A stretch of 64,000 nucleotides of DNA, taken from positions 372,001-436,000 of the forward strand of contig NZ_QYTV02000003.1 of NCBI RefSeq assembly GCF_003605385.1. Reading direction: 5' to 3'. The notes beneath the pieces were generated by a model, which made no database searches, was not told the origin of the DNA, and was given only the letters and a program-made list of their open reading frames with translations. The DNA is from Siminovitchia acidinfaciens. GTDB lineage: Bacteria; Bacillota; Bacilli; Bacillales; Bacillaceae_C. Shown piece after piece: positions 1-9,300 of the stretch (position 1 is its first letter; each line of letters starts with the position of its first letter). A program made the position numbers and the translations under genes.

Positions 1-458
1 TTTCTAAGCAAGTAGCAAGGAATATCGAGTCGACCAGGAAAAATAAGCCAATAGAGACGACAAATGAGCTTGTGGATCTTATCAAGCAAAGTATTCCGGC
101 ACCTGCAAGAAGAAAAGGGGGCCATCCAGCCAAGCGGATTTTTCAAGCCATACGAATAGCAGTCAATGATGAATTGAAAGCTTTTGAAGATTCATTGAAG
201 CAGGCCATCGGCCTATTGAATCCAGGAGGAAGAATCAGTGTCATTACATTCCATTCTCTGGAAGACCGTATTTGTAAGCATGTTTTTAAAGATGCGAGTG
301 AAGGTCCGGACCTTCCTCCGGGTTTACCAATAATTCCGGAAGAATACAAGCCTGTTCTCAAATTGGTCAATAGAAAACCGATTATTCCATCGGAAGCTGA
401 ATTGGAATCCAATAACCGCTCAAGGTCGGCGAAATTACGAATAGCAGAAAAACTATAG
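1..458 (+). CDS. rsmH: 16S rRNA (cytosine1402-N4)-methyltransferase RsmH, 3' end only
   Basis: The reading frame is open from the first bases of the window (codons begin at position 3) to a TAG at 456-458, so the 5' part of the gene lies outside. The visible C-terminal part has the typical RsmH stretch with [21 protein letters not shown], then [17 protein letters not shown], and an end rich in Arg, Ser and Lys. RsmH (MraW) N4-methylates C1402 of 16S rRNA using S-adenosylmethionine in the cytoplasm. It normally opens the division and cell wall cluster, and ftsL follows 37 bp downstream as expected. The internal ATG at 72 is not a start, because conserved coding sequence continues upstream of it. 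Confidence 0.95.
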   Translation, partial: SKQVARNIESTRKNKPIETTNELVDLIKQSIPAPARRKGGHPAKRIFQAIRIAVNDELKAFEDSLKQAIGLLNPGGRISVITFHSLEDRICKHVFKDASEGPDLPPGLPIIPEEYKPVLKLVNRKPIIPSEAELESNNRSRSAKLRIAEKL

Positions 459-495
459 AGAATAGAAAAAATTTAGTAGGAATGGGGGAGAGACA

Positions 496-852
496 ATGAG
501 TAATTTGGCTCGCCAACTTCAGCAGAACAATAGTGTTCAGCAGCAGGAAGTTCAAATAACTAAAGTTCAGCGACATGCTAAAGTAAGTCCTGGAGAAAAA
601 ATATTGTATTTATTGCTGACCGCATTTATAATTTTTATGGCAGTAAAAATTGTTACAGTGCAGGCAGCAGTATATGAAGTTAATAAAGAGGTCCAAGAAA
701 TAGAAAGAACGATACAAAAACACGAAAAGATAAATGCCGACCTGTCGATGCAAGTTGATGAACTCAGCAGATATGAGCGGGTTTGGAAGAAAGCCAAAGA
801 GCTCGGACTGAATTTAAACGAGAATAATGTTAAGGTTGTTGAGAATAGATGA
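496..852 (+). CDS. ftsL: Cell division protein FtsL
   Basis: 118 residues: a basic, Gln-rich cytoplasmic tail of about 35 residues, one membrane segment at about 36-58 (ILYLLLTAFIIFMAVKIV), then a heptad-like coiled coil (EVNKEVQEIERTIQKHEKIN) and a short outer end. FtsL is a bitopic divisome protein that pairs with DivIC and acts with DivIB and PBP2B to switch on septal wall synthesis. A purine-rich site (GGGGGAG) precedes the ATG. The stop overlaps the pbpB start as ATGA, implying coupled translation. Sequence conservation in this family is weak, so the call rests on topology and position between rsmH and pbpB. Confidence 0.93.
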   Translation: MSNLARQLQQNNSVQQQEVQITKVQRHAKVSPGEKILYLLLTAFIIFMAVKIVTVQAAVYEVNKEVQEIERTIQKHEKINADLSMQVDELSRYERVWKKAKELGLNLNENNVKVVENR

Positions 853-3059
853 ATGTTCAAAAAAAAAATAGAAATATAGGAGCAGCGCTGTTATTTTTTA
901 TATTCGGGCTGCTCTTTTTTGTCTTGGCAGTTCGTTTTTTTACAATCCAATACACTGGTGAAGTGAAAGGCCAGGCTCTCGCCGCAAAAGCCGCACAAAT
1001 GTATTTACGCACAGATGTAATTAAAGCAAAGAGGGGAACCATTTACGACCGCGAAGGGGAAGTTATTGCTGAGGATTCCGCATCTTATACACTTGTCGCA
1101 GTTTTGGATGGGGCATTGACAGCCGATCCAGAGCACCCGAACCATGTCGTGGATCCCCGGAAAACGGCTGCAGAGCTTTCTGAACACATTTCACTTAGTG
1201 AACAGGAAATTTATGATCTGTTGACAAAAGATGGGCGGAAGCAGGTTGAGTTTGGTCCCGCGGGCCGTGATCTTTCCCACCGGACAAAAGAAGAAATTGA
1301 AAAGTTGGAGCTCCCAGGGATCGGCTTCATAAAGGATACAAAGCGTTTCTATCCCAACGGCGTTTTTGCCTCCCATTTGATTGGCTATGCCCAAAGAGAG
1401 CAGTCTGATGGGAAGCCGTCTGAAATTGTGGGCAAAGCCGGATTGGAAAAAAGCTATAATGAAATGCTTATCGGTAAGGATGGGTCATTACAATATAAAG
1501 GAGATTTTTGGAACTATATTCTTCCGAATTCCAAAAAACAGGTCAAGGAGCCAAAAGACGGCAAGGATATTTATTTGACGATTGATAAAAAAATCCAGAC
1601 GTTTTTGGAAGATGCAATGAATAAAGTGGATCAGGACTATTCACCAAGCAGGATATTTGCAATTGTTGCGGATCCGAAAACGGGGGCGATTCTAGGTATG
1701 GGACAGCGCCCCACCTATCATCCTGTGACCCGCGAAGGAATTGAGAAAACATGGCATAACGAAGTGGTCGAAAGCTCTTTTGAGCCTGGTTCAACAATGA
1801 AGATCTTTTCTTTGGCCGCAGCCGTTGAAGAAGGAGTTTTCAATCCAAACACCAAGTTTCCATCTGGTAAGTATTATTTAGACAAGAAACAGCCACCGAT
1901 AAAAGACCATAACCAGGGAGCCGGTTGGGGGGACATTACATACTTGGAAGGTGTGCAACGCTCTTCAAACGTCGGATTTGCCTATCTTTTGGAAAAGATG
2001 GGTACAGATACATGGCGCAACTATATGGATAAGTTTAAGTTTGGACAGAAAACCGGTATTTCTCTTCCAAATGAAGCCAGCGGGAAAATATTATACGATT
2101 GGCCGATTGAAAAAGTGACAAGCGTCTTCGGCCAAGGTACTACTGTAACTTCCATGCAAATGATTCAGGCGGCTTCGGCTATTGCCAATGATGGTAAAAT
2201 GATGAAGCCGTATGTTGTAAAAAAAATTACCGATCCAGCAAGCGGCGAGGTCACCGAGACAAAGCCTGAAGTCAGCGGGCAGCCGTTAAGCCCAAAAAGT
2301 GCAAAAAAAGTCCGGGATATCTTAGAAACAGTCATTACGTCGGATATCGGTACAGGTAATCAATTTTACCAGCTTGATGGGTATTCTGTAGCAGGGAAAA
2401 CCGGAACAGCGCAAATAGCGGCGCCTGGCGGAGGCTATTTACAGGGGAGAGAAAATTATATTTTTTCTTTTTTGGGAATGGCCCCAAAAGACGACCCGAA
2501 GCTTCTCATGTATGTCGTCGTAGAAAAGCCGAAGCTTGAGCTGGATGAAAATGGAGCTATGCCGGTATCTGAGATATTTAAGCCAGTGATGAAAAGCAGT
2601 CTTCAATACTTGAACATTGAGCCAGAGGAGCAAAAGGATGCTGTAATCACTGAAATACCGGATCTGACTGAAATGAGTGTGCAAAAAGCAACGCAATATT
2701 TGACTGATAGAGGACTCAAACCAATACTGCTCGGGTCTGGGAAACAGATTGTGTCCTATTCTCCCACACAAGGCGAAAAGCTTATAGAAGGAGAAAAAGT
2801 TATCATCAGGACGGACGGGAACCTTTCCGTTCCCAATATGAAGGGATGGTCAAAAAGGGATGTACTCAAGGTTGCCAAGCTTGCTGAGCTGAAGATCAAT
2901 ATGGTTGGCAGCGGCTATGTGATGAAGCAAAATATCAAGCCGAAATCCCGAGTGTCGGCCGGCGATCAGCTCGTTGTTAATTTTGCACCCCAAACTGAAA
3001 TTATTGAAAAAAACAAAGCGAAAAAAACAAAATCTGATGAAGAACCGCCGCTGGATTGA
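849..3059 (+). CDS. pbpB: Penicillin-binding protein 2B, septal class B transpeptidase
   Basis: 736 residues. A short cytoplasmic tail and one membrane anchor (about 11-32) are followed by the dimerisation domain and a penicillin-binding transpeptidase domain. The three active-site motifs are intact: STMK with nucleophile Ser315 and Lys318, SSN at 372-374, and KTG at 517-519 (KTGTAQ). Two PASTA domains follow at about 605-655 and 657-712, with a charged tail. It crosslinks septal peptidoglycan outside the membrane and works with FtsL, DivIB and FtsW. The start overlaps the ftsL stop. Its neighbour spoVD is the sporulation paralogue, distinguished by having only one PASTA domain. Confidence 0.95.
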   Translation: MNVQKKNRNIGAALLFFIFGLLFFVLAVRFFTIQYTGEVKGQALAAKAAQMYLRTDVIKAKRGTIYDREGEVIAEDSASYTLVAVLDGALTADPEHPNHVVDPRKTAAELSEHISLSEQEIYDLLTKDGRKQVEFGPAGRDLSHRTKEEIEKLELPGIGFIKDTKRFYPNGVFASHLIGYAQREQSDGKPSEIVGKAGLEKSYNEMLIGKDGSLQYKGDFWNYILPNSKKQVKEPKDGKDIYLTIDKKIQTFLEDAMNKVDQDYSPSRIFAIVADPKTGAILGMGQRPTYHPVTREGIEKTWHNEVVESSFEPGSTMKIFSLAAAVEEGVFNPNTKFPSGKYYLDKKQPPIKDHNQGAGWGDITYLEGVQRSSNVGFAYLLEKMGTDTWRNYMDKFKFGQKTGISLPNEASGKILYDWPIEKVTSVFGQGTTVTSMQMIQAASAIANDGKMMKPYVVKKITDPASGEVTETKPEVSGQPLSPKSAKKVRDILETVITSDIGTGNQFYQLDGYSVAGKTGTAQIAAPGGGYLQGRENYIFSFLGMAPKDDPKLLMYVVVEKPKLELDENGAMPVSEIFKPVMKSSLQYLNIEPEEQKDAVITEIPDLTEMSVQKATQYLTDRGLKPILLGSGKQIVSYSPTQGEKLIEGEKVIIRTDGNLSVPNMKGWSKRDVLKVAKLAELKINMVGSGYVMKQNIKPKSRVSAGDQLVVNFAPQTEIIEKNKAKKTKSDEEPPLD

Positions 3060-3082
3060 TTCATAAGCGGGCTAACGATTGG

Positions 3083-3110
3083 TCTAATCATGCAGGACAG
3101 GACATATAGT
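3083..3110 (+). promoter_or_regulatory. Candidate SigE promoter for spoVD
   Basis: In the 82-bp gap between pbpB and spoVD, CATATAGT (3103-3110) matches 7 of 8 positions of the remembered SigE -10 consensus CATACANT. A weak -35-like TCTAATC (3083-3089) lies 13 nt upstream. spoVD is SigE-dependent in B. subtilis, which supports the reading; the -35 match is poor. Confidence 0.4.
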
Positions 3111-3141
3111 TGAACGAGCCGTAAAAAGAGGAGGGCCTTTT

Positions 3142-5055
3142 GTGAAGCGGGTTTCAACTGTTACAGTAAGAAAAAGACTGTCCTATTTCCTGCTGATTGG
3201 ACTTATCGTTTTTTTAATTATTGATATAAGGCTGGGCTATGTACAATTCGTACTTGGGGATGATCTGACCGGCCGTGCCCGTGATTCGTGGAGTAGAAAT
3301 ATTCCTTTTGAACCGGAGCGGGGGAAAATTACGGACCGAAACGGTGTACCGATTGCTGAAAATAAAAGTGCACCGACCGTATATCTCATACCCCGACAAA
3401 TTGAAAATCCTGCAGCGGCTGCTGAAAGTCTTGCACCTGTCCTGAATGCTTCCAAAGATAAATTGTACAAGCATATGACTGCGAATTCATCCATCGAACG
3501 GATTCCGGAAGGAAGAAAGATATCTTATGAGAAGGCCAGGGAAGTACGGGCATTGAATATTAAAGGCGTTTATATTGCAGAGGATTCAAAGCGCCATTAT
3601 CCATTCGGCCGTTACCTATCCCATGTATTAGGATTCACAGGTATTGATAATCAGGGATTGATGGGCCTTGAATTATTTTATGACAAGGAACTGCAGGGCA
3701 AGAAGGGTTCCGTCCAGTTTTTCTCTGATGCCAAGGGAAGAAGAATGCCAGATATGTCAGACGACTATGAAGCTCCGGTAGACGGATATAATTTGAAATT
3801 AACGATTGATACAAGGATTCAAACCATTATGGAAAGGGAATTAGATAATGCGGAGGCGCAGTTTAAGCCGGATGGAATTGTGGCTATAGCTATGGACCCT
3901 AATAATGGGGAGATCTTGGCCATGTCAAGCAGGCCATCTTTTGATCCAGCCGATTTCCGGGATGTGCCCCAAGAAATATATAATCGGAACCTTCCTATTT
4001 GGAGCACCTATGAGCCCGGTTCAACCTTTAAAATTATTACTCTTGCCGCAGCCCTGGAAGAAGGGCTGGTAGATTTGGAACATGACCATTTTTATGACCG
4101 CGGTTCAGTGAAAGTCGGAGGAGCAAATCTAAGGTGCTGGAAAAAGGGCGGACATGGCAGTCAAAGCTTTTTGGAAGTTGTCCAAAATTCATGCAACCCG
4201 GGGTTTGTCGAACTAGGGGATAGGCTGGGCAAGGAAAAGCTCTTTAATTATATCCGGGGGTTCGGTTTTGGACAAAAAACCGGAATTGACCTGGCGGGCG
4301 AGGGAACAGGGATTTTATTTAAAATGGACCAAGTGGGGCCGGTTGAACAAGCTACGACCGCTTTTGGGCAGGGGGTGTCAGTCACACCCATACAGCAAGT
4401 CTCCGCTGTGGCTGCTGCAGTAAATGGAGGAACATTATACCAGCCGTATATAGCTAAGGAGCTGGTTGATCCCATAACAGGTACAGTAGCTATGAGGAAG
4501 ACGCCTGTAGCAAAAAGGCGTGTCATATCGGAAAAGACTTCCAAGGAACTCCGCCATGCGCTTGAGAGTGTCGTGGCCCAAGGTACGGGTCGGAATGCTT
4601 TCATAGATACGTATCGAGTCGGCGGCAAGACGGGGACAGCGCAAAAAGCCAAAGACGGAAGATACTTGGAAAATAATCATATCGTCTCTTTTATCGGTTT
4701 CGCCCCTGCTGACGACCCCCAGCTCGTCATTTATGCTGCTGTGGACAATCCGAAAGGTACTATTCAATTCGGTGGGACAGTTGCTGCGCCGGTTGTAGGA
4801 AAAATAATGGAAGACTCATTGCGTGCCCTCGATGTAAAACCAAGAAAAAATCAAATCGAAAAAAAGACCAACTGGCTTGATCCGCAAATGGTCACTGTTC
4901 CTGACTTGCAAGGATATACAAGGAAGGAGCTGCTGCAACAAATGTTAGATTTGCGGCTGGAAGTAAGTGGGGAGGGGACAAAAGTGATCCAGCAGGCTCC
5001 CGAGCCGGGCGTCAAGGTCGAAGCCGGATCGGTCATAAGGGTTTATATGAAATAA
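3142..5055 (+). CDS. spoVD: SpoVD, sporulation-specific class B penicillin-binding protein
   Basis: 637 residues from a GTG start behind an AAGAGGAGGG site. One N-terminal membrane anchor (about 13-30) is followed by the dimerisation and transpeptidase domains, with nucleophile Ser294 in STFK, SCN at 350-352 and KTG at 496-498. A single C-terminal PASTA domain starts at about residue 580. SpoVD crosslinks spore cortex peptidoglycan with its SEDS partner SpoVE, which is also in this window. The order pbpB-spoVD-murE is the one known from Bacillus, but here about 1.4 kb of repeat-rich DNA separates spoVD from murE. Confidence 0.95.
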   Translation: MKRVSTVTVRKRLSYFLLIGLIVFLIIDIRLGYVQFVLGDDLTGRARDSWSRNIPFEPERGKITDRNGVPIAENKSAPTVYLIPRQIENPAAAAESLAPVLNASKDKLYKHMTANSSIERIPEGRKISYEKAREVRALNIKGVYIAEDSKRHYPFGRYLSHVLGFTGIDNQGLMGLELFYDKELQGKKGSVQFFSDAKGRRMPDMSDDYEAPVDGYNLKLTIDTRIQTIMERELDNAEAQFKPDGIVAIAMDPNNGEILAMSSRPSFDPADFRDVPQEIYNRNLPIWSTYEPGSTFKIITLAAALEEGLVDLEHDHFYDRGSVKVGGANLRCWKKGGHGSQSFLEVVQNSCNPGFVELGDRLGKEKLFNYIRGFGFGQKTGIDLAGEGTGILFKMDQVGPVEQATTAFGQGVSVTPIQQVSAVAAAVNGGTLYQPYIAKELVDPITGTVAMRKTPVAKRRVISEKTSKELRHALESVVAQGTGRNAFIDTYRVGGKTGTAQKAKDGRYLENNHIVSFIGFAPADDPQLVIYAAVDNPKGTIQFGGTVAAPVVGKIMEDSLRALDVKPRKNQIEKKTNWLDPQMVTVPDLQGYTRKELLQQMLDLRLEVSGEGTKVIQQAPEPGVKVEAGSVIRVYMK

Positions 5056-5100
5056 GGAAAGTGTTAGCGCCCGTTTCGCAACGTACAAAATTGAAATGCG

Positions 5101-5262
5101 GAAGAGGGTCGCTTAGGGGCGACAAGCGCTGGCTGCCTCCAGCCGCTACGTCCTCGAAAAGCTGATGCTTTTCCTATGTATGATGAGCGCTGCCGAAGTT
5201 TTCCTAGTCATGTCGCTGTACTTTCACTAGCACTTCCTGTGCGTTGGTGGAGCTAACGCGTC
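5101..5262 (-). repeat. Dispersed intergenic repeat, reverse copy
   Basis: Non-coding. It shares the exact 18-mer AGGGGCGACAAGCGCTGG (5115-5132) with the repeat behind sigG (21168-21185). A second part (about 5149-5225), TCCTCGAAAAGCTGATGCTT followed by CGCTGCCGAAGTTTTCC, aligns with 51962-52023. The pattern of small stem-loops resembles long intergenic repeats I recall from Bacillaceae genomes. No open frame of note. Confidence 0.6.
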
Positions 5263-5361
5263 CTGCCTGTGTTAATCTTAAAACAAAATTCATATAAATT
5301 TATTATTTCTTTTTGAAAATTAACGGGTCGTGTATTTGCAATTTGTGAGCTAATCAAAAAG

Positions 5362-5392
5362 TCTACCCGGATCATTACGGGTAGATTTTTTT
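5362..5392 (+). terminator. Intrinsic terminator downstream of spoVD
   Basis: A perfect 8-bp stem TCTACCCG (5362-5369) with CGGGTAGA (5378-5385), 8-nt loop, followed by seven T. It lies about 300 bp past spoVD, beyond the first repeat, and would end the pbpB-spoVD transcript before murE. Confidence 0.85.
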
Positions 5393-5447
5393 ATCGTTAA
5401 TAAAGTTTAAAACTATATAAATTGATCTAAAATTTGTGCATACTTAG

Positions 5448-5752
5448 GTTGATTTCCGTTCCAGATGGACGCTTTTGTACAGGCGGGGCTTGTCTAACTG
5501 CAACGCCTAGCCCGTCACAAGTCAATCGCTTTTGAAGGCAAAGAACGCCTTCGTCAGCGCTCGTCTTGTGCATCTCGGGGCTAAGCAAGGCGTTTCCGCT
5601 TATCCAAGAGCCTCTTATGCCGCTTCGCGTCCCGTGGGGTCTCAAGGCCTACGCTGCTCCCGCAGGACCCAGAAAAAGCTTCTTTGAATAACATCTCATG
5701 AAGGAAATAAGAAGCATTTTCGAGGAGTCGCCGCTATCCACCGCAATCAACG
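5448..5752. repeat. Composite intergenic repeat: one element nested in another
   Basis: The outer element starts GTTGATTTCCGTTCCAGATG and ends GGAGTCGCCGC...AATCAACG, with inverted ends GTTGATT/AATCAAC. This matches my recollection of a widespread Bacillaceae intergenic repeat. It appears split by a second element at about 5492-5604 (AACGCCTAGCCCGTCACAAG at the start, GCGTTTCCGCTTATC at the end), which belongs to the other repeat type of this window. No protein-coding signal. Confidence 0.6.
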
Positions 5753-5863
5753 AACCGGGTTACCATTATTGTCCATTATATATTGCACCAGGCCTATACT
5801 TGATGAAATAATTCATTTCGACCTATTGTAGAAGAAATTAATATTCAAATGATGGTGTGATAT

Positions 5864-6110
5864 GTCCAGCTTCAGGCCCCATCGGCACTAGGTCACAAGT
5901 CACATGGAATTTTCTCGGGAAGAAAGTGCTCCTCCGGTACAGCTTATTGGAGGGAAGCATATGTTTCCTTCGTCGAAAAGCTGCATGAAGAAAAAACGGT
6001 GATGTTTCGCGATTGGATTGAAATCGGCTGCTTTGCTGCGCTGGCTGAAGAACTCCTTAACAAAATTCGTCTTGTGCTTGTCGTCGATAAACGGGCGCAC
6101 TGTGGTTTTC
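5864..6110 (+). repeat. Dispersed intergenic repeat, forward copy
   Basis: Begins GTCCAGCTT and ends in a stretch like the ends of the other forward copies (CGTCTTGTGCTTGTCGTCG then GGGCGCACTGTGGTTTTC). Compare 23558-23926, which ends CGCCTTGCGCTTGTCGCC then GCGCTTTTC. Strongly diverged. A 92-residue reverse frame across it has no recognisable content and is treated as chance. Confidence 0.5.
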
Positions 6111-6223
6111 AAATTTATTACAAAAGAAGGGAACTTCTTAAGTAACAAGCATATAGATGATAACGATGTTTTTTTCAAACAATGGTATGTATTCTAAGTG
6201 AAAAAATGTGAGAAATAACTGAA

Positions 6224-6252
6224 TTGATACTTTTTACCAAAGTCTTTACAAA
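6224..6252 (+). promoter_or_regulatory. Candidate SigA promoter for murE
   Basis: TTGATA (6224-6229), 17-nt spacer, TACAAA (6247-6252). A second possible -10, perfect TATAAT, lies at 6290-6295 but has no good -35. Either would give a leader of roughly 130-180 nt before the murE ATG at 6437, so murE and the genes after it need not depend on pbpB-spoVD transcription. Confidence 0.45.
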
Positions 6253-6436
6253 TGTGGGATTCCGCATTCCATAGACCCGCCTGCCGCGGTATAATATGAA
6301 AGCTGGATGTGGTAAAATGGTTTCAAATCAAGTAGAGTTTATAGAGTTGGGGATATTTTCCCAAATGAAATTTTTTGAAGGCCTAAACACAAGTAGTTTG
6401 ATGCGGGCATTCAATGAAATAGAAAGGATCTTAAGA

Positions 6437-7897
6437 ATGAAGTTACATACTCTTTTGCAAGCTTTGCCGTTAGTAAAACCCACTATTGAAAACCCGGAAA
6501 TTACTGATATTGTAAATGATCATAGAAAAGTGAAACCTGGTGCGTTGTTCATTTGTATAAAAGGTCATACCGTGGACGGTCATGACTTTGCCAAGGAAGC
6601 GGCAGAAAATGGTGCTGCAGCAATCATATCTGAAAAAGATATGCCGCTGTCTACGCCTTTAATCGTTGTAAGTGACACAAAGCATGCAATGGCGGTCCTT
6701 GCCGATGCGTTTTATGGGCATCCGACAGGTAGTCTTCACTTGATTGGCATCACAGGAACAAACGGGAAGACAACTACAAGCTTTATGATTGAAGAGATAT
6801 TTAGAGATGCAGGCCGCAAGACAGGCTTGATTGGAACAATCAGCATGAAAATCGGAGACCGGATCATCGAGACGAAAAACACAACCCCTGACACGATTGT
6901 ACTACAGGAAACTTTTGCAGACATGGTCAGTGAAGGTGTGGATGCCGCTGTCATGGAAGTATCTTCGCATGCCCTTGTCCAAGGAAGGGTGGATGGCTGT
7001 GATTTTGACGTGGCGGTCTTTACCAACTTGTCACAAGATCATTTGGACTATCACGAAACGATGGAAGAATACCAAAAAGCAAAAGGGCTTTTGTTTACGA
7101 AACTTGGAAACACCTATACAAAGCCAAAATTTGCTGTGATCAATGGAGATGACCCGGCAAGCAAGCAGTACATTGCCGATACGTCTGCACATGTTGTAAC
7201 CTACGGTATCGACCAGCATGCTGATTTTACAGCGGAAAACATAGTTATGGACGGAAACGGAACTTCATTTACACTCGTTTCACCGGAAGGAAAAAATGAA
7301 ATTTCTTTGAAGTTGATGGGCAAATTCAGCGTCTATAATACACTGGCTGCAATTGCCGCAGCTTATGTTTCAAAGGTTCCGCTTGAAACAATCATCCGTT
7401 CAGTTGAAGGAGTACAAGGCGTTCCAGGAAGATTTGAAGGGGTCGATGAGGGCCAGGACTTTTCTGTCATCGTTGACTATGCTCACACGCCTGATAGTCT
7501 GGAAAGCGTTTTGAAAACAATCAGGGAGTTTGCCAAGGGTAAGATTTTTGCTGTTGTCGGCTGCGGCGGAGACAGGGACCGTACCAAGCGGCCGCTTATG
7601 GCTGAGGCTGCGTGCACATTTGCTACAGATCCGATTTTTACTTCCGATAATCCCCGTACCGAAGATCCGCTTGCCATTTTGAAAGATATGGAAAAAGGCG
7701 TGGAAGGCAAACGATATCAAGTGATACCAGATCGAAAAAAAGCCATAACAGCTGCAATTAGTGCTGCTAAGAAAGGCGATGTAGTGTTAATCGCCGGTAA
7801 AGGCCACGAAACATATCAAATCATCGGTGATCGAGTATTTGATTTCGACGACCGTCTCGTTGCAAGCAATGCCATTAAGGAGTTAAGAACATGTTGA
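6437..7897 (+). CDS. murE: UDP-MurNAc-L-Ala-D-Glu:meso-diaminopimelate ligase MurE
   Basis: 486 residues when started at ATG 6437 ([10 protein letters not shown]), which matches the usual MurE N-terminus. An in-frame ATG at 6296 would add 47 residues unlike the family. The N-terminal substrate domain ([14 protein letters not shown]) is followed by the ATP loop GTNGKT (107-112) and EVSSHAL, and the C-terminal domain carries DNPR at 404-407, the signature of meso-diaminopimelate rather than lysine specificity. It adds meso-DAP to UDP-MurNAc-dipeptide in the cytoplasm. Its last 7 bases overlap the next gene, starting a tightly packed murE-mraY-murD run. Confidence 0.95.
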   Translation: MKLHTLLQALPLVKPTIENPEITDIVNDHRKVKPGALFICIKGHTVDGHDFAKEAAENGAAAIISEKDMPLSTPLIVVSDTKHAMAVLADAFYGHPTGSLHLIGITGTNGKTTTSFMIEEIFRDAGRKTGLIGTISMKIGDRIIETKNTTPDTIVLQETFADMVSEGVDAAVMEVSSHALVQGRVDGCDFDVAVFTNLSQDHLDYHETMEEYQKAKGLLFTKLGNTYTKPKFAVINGDDPASKQYIADTSAHVVTYGIDQHADFTAENIVMDGNGTSFTLVSPEGKNEISLKLMGKFSVYNTLAAIAAAYVSKVPLETIIRSVEGVQGVPGRFEGVDEGQDFSVIVDYAHTPDSLESVLKTIREFAKGKIFAVVGCGGDRDRTKRPLMAEAACTFATDPIFTSDNPRTEDPLAILKDMEKGVEGKRYQVIPDRKKAITAAISAAKKGDVVLIAGKGHETYQIIGDRVFDFDDRLVASNAIKELRTC

Positions 7898-8328
7898 CAT
7901 ATGAAAATATTAAAGAAATTTTACCAGAAACAAAAGGTGTCAGTGATGCGGCCATTTCTTTCGGGTGCATCGCTTTTACCTGCAGTGAAAAACAATTAAA
8001 AGGTCTGTTTATACAAACCGGAAAAGATGATGACCTTCAAGCAGCAATTACAAACGGTGCGGTTGCTGCGGTTTGGAAATCAGATGAAGAACTGCCTTTT
8101 TATACACCCAATCACTTTCCGGTTTTTCTTTCAGAAGAAGAGCCACTGTCAGCTGTCATCCAGATATTAGGAAATTACAGAAACAAAATGAGTCTGACAG
8201 AAACTGATAAAAAAACATGGTTGAAGTTTCCGATAGACGGCAGAGTTCCTGAGGATTTGGTTAAGAAAATGGAGCAGATGATTCAACCCCCAGGGAACAC
8301 GTCAGGAACGGGGAGGGATGAAGAATGA
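7891..8328 (+). CDS. Small protein resembling a lone Mur ligase N-terminal domain
   Basis: 145 residues, between and overlapping murE (7 bp) and mraY (4 bp), so translation is probably coupled with both. Residues about 20-108 read like the UDP-sugar binding N-terminal domain of MurF or MurE. There is a degenerate 'F..C..K.LKGLFI..G..DD...[10 protein letters not shown]' pattern followed by [22 protein letters not shown], comparable to the 'A..L..YYR.K' end of that domain in MurF. There is no ATP loop (GTNGKT) and no central or C-terminal domain, so it cannot be a working ligase. About 35 polar residues follow. It could be a decayed murF or a retained domain with a regulatory or scaffold role; the intact frame and overlaps favour a translated protein. 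B. subtilis has no gene at this position as far as I recall. Confidence 0.7.
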   Translation: MLTYENIKEILPETKGVSDAAISFGCIAFTCSEKQLKGLFIQTGKDDDLQAAITNGAVAAVWKSDEELPFYTPNHFPVFLSEEEPLSAVIQILGNYRNKMSLTETDKKTWLKFPIDGRVPEDLVKKMEQMIQPPGNTSGTGRDEE

Positions 8329-9299
8329 TGGAGCGAGTCGTATTATTTACAATTATCATGGCTTTTCTCATTACTGTTTTATTATCTCCTCTTTTCATCC
8401 CGTTTTTAAGAAAACTGAAGTTTGGCCAAAGCATTCGTGATGAAGGTCCAAAATCACATCAAAAGAAAAGCGGCACCCCTACAATGGGTGGCATTTTGAT
8501 CATTATCTCGATTATGATCACGACTTTGATCATGACGTGGAAATATACGGAGCCCGGTTCTGATACATATTTGCTTCTTTTGGTCACATTTGGCTACGGA
8601 CTCCTTGGATTCCTGGATGATTTTATCAAAATAGCCTTGAAGCGTAATCTCGGCTTGACCTCCAAACAAAAATTGGTTGGTCAAATCGTAATTGCCCTTA
8701 TTTTTTATTTTGTGTTGAAGTCATTTGACTTTTCTACGGCCATTTCGATCCCATTAACGGGAATTTCCATTGATCTGGGTCCTTTTTATGCCTTTTTCAT
8801 CATATTTTGGCTAGTAGGTTTTTCCAATGCGGTCAATTTGACTGATGGCCTTGATGGCCTTTTGTCAGGAACGGCTGCGATTGCTTTTGGGGCATTCGCT
8901 ATTTTGGCATGGAGTCAGTCGCAATACGAAGTGTCGGTTTTCTCAGTTGCTGTTGTTGGTGCCGTGCTTGGATTTCTTGTTTTCAATGCGCATCCTGCAA
9001 AAGTGTTTATGGGAGATACCGGATCCCTTGCACTTGGCGGAGCGATTGCGGCTGTCGCCATTCTGACCAAAACGGAAGTAATACTTCTGGTTATTGGCGG
9101 TATTTTTGTTATAGAAACATTGTCTGTCATTTTACAAGTGATCTCTTTTAAGCTGACAGGAAAACGGATTTTTAAAATGAGTCCGCTGCATCATCATTAT
9201 GAGTTGGTCGGTTGGTCGGAGTGGCGCGTTGTGGTCACGTTTTGGGCTGTCGGTCTGCTTTTTGCCATTTTAGGAATTTACATAGAGGTGTGGGTGTGA
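8325..9299 (+). CDS. mraY: Phospho-N-acetylmuramoyl-pentapeptide transferase MraY
   Basis: 324 residues with about ten membrane segments. Family motifs are present: [13 protein letters not shown] near residue 45, the Asp pair in [27 protein letters not shown] and the cytoplasmic loop PLHHHYE. MraY transfers phospho-MurNAc-pentapeptide from UDP to undecaprenyl phosphate, giving lipid I. The start ATG at 8325 overlaps the stop of the preceding small gene; a second ATG follows at once (8328). murD begins one base after the mraY stop. Confidence 0.95.
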   Translation: MMERVVLFTIIMAFLITVLLSPLFIPFLRKLKFGQSIRDEGPKSHQKKSGTPTMGGILIIISIMITTLIMTWKYTEPGSDTYLLLLVTFGYGLLGFLDDFIKIALKRNLGLTSKQKLVGQIVIALIFYFVLKSFDFSTAISIPLTGISIDLGPFYAFFIIFWLVGFSNAVNLTDGLDGLLSGTAAIAFGAFAILAWSQSQYEVSVFSVAVVGAVLGFLVFNAHPAKVFMGDTGSLALGGAIAAVAILTKTEVILLVIGGIFVIETLSVILQVISFKLTGKRIFKMSPLHHHYELVGWSEWRVVVTFWAVGLLFAILGIYIEVWV

Positions 9300-9300
9300 A

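Noticed and set aside
5900-6178. Leftward frame of 92 codons
   Set aside because: Lies inside the degenerate intergenic repeat, with no recognisable domain.
6296-6436. N-terminal extension of MurE from an upstream ATG
   Set aside because: 47 extra residues unlike any MurE start; it begins at the TATAAT-like sequence, and ATG 6437 gives the family N-terminus.
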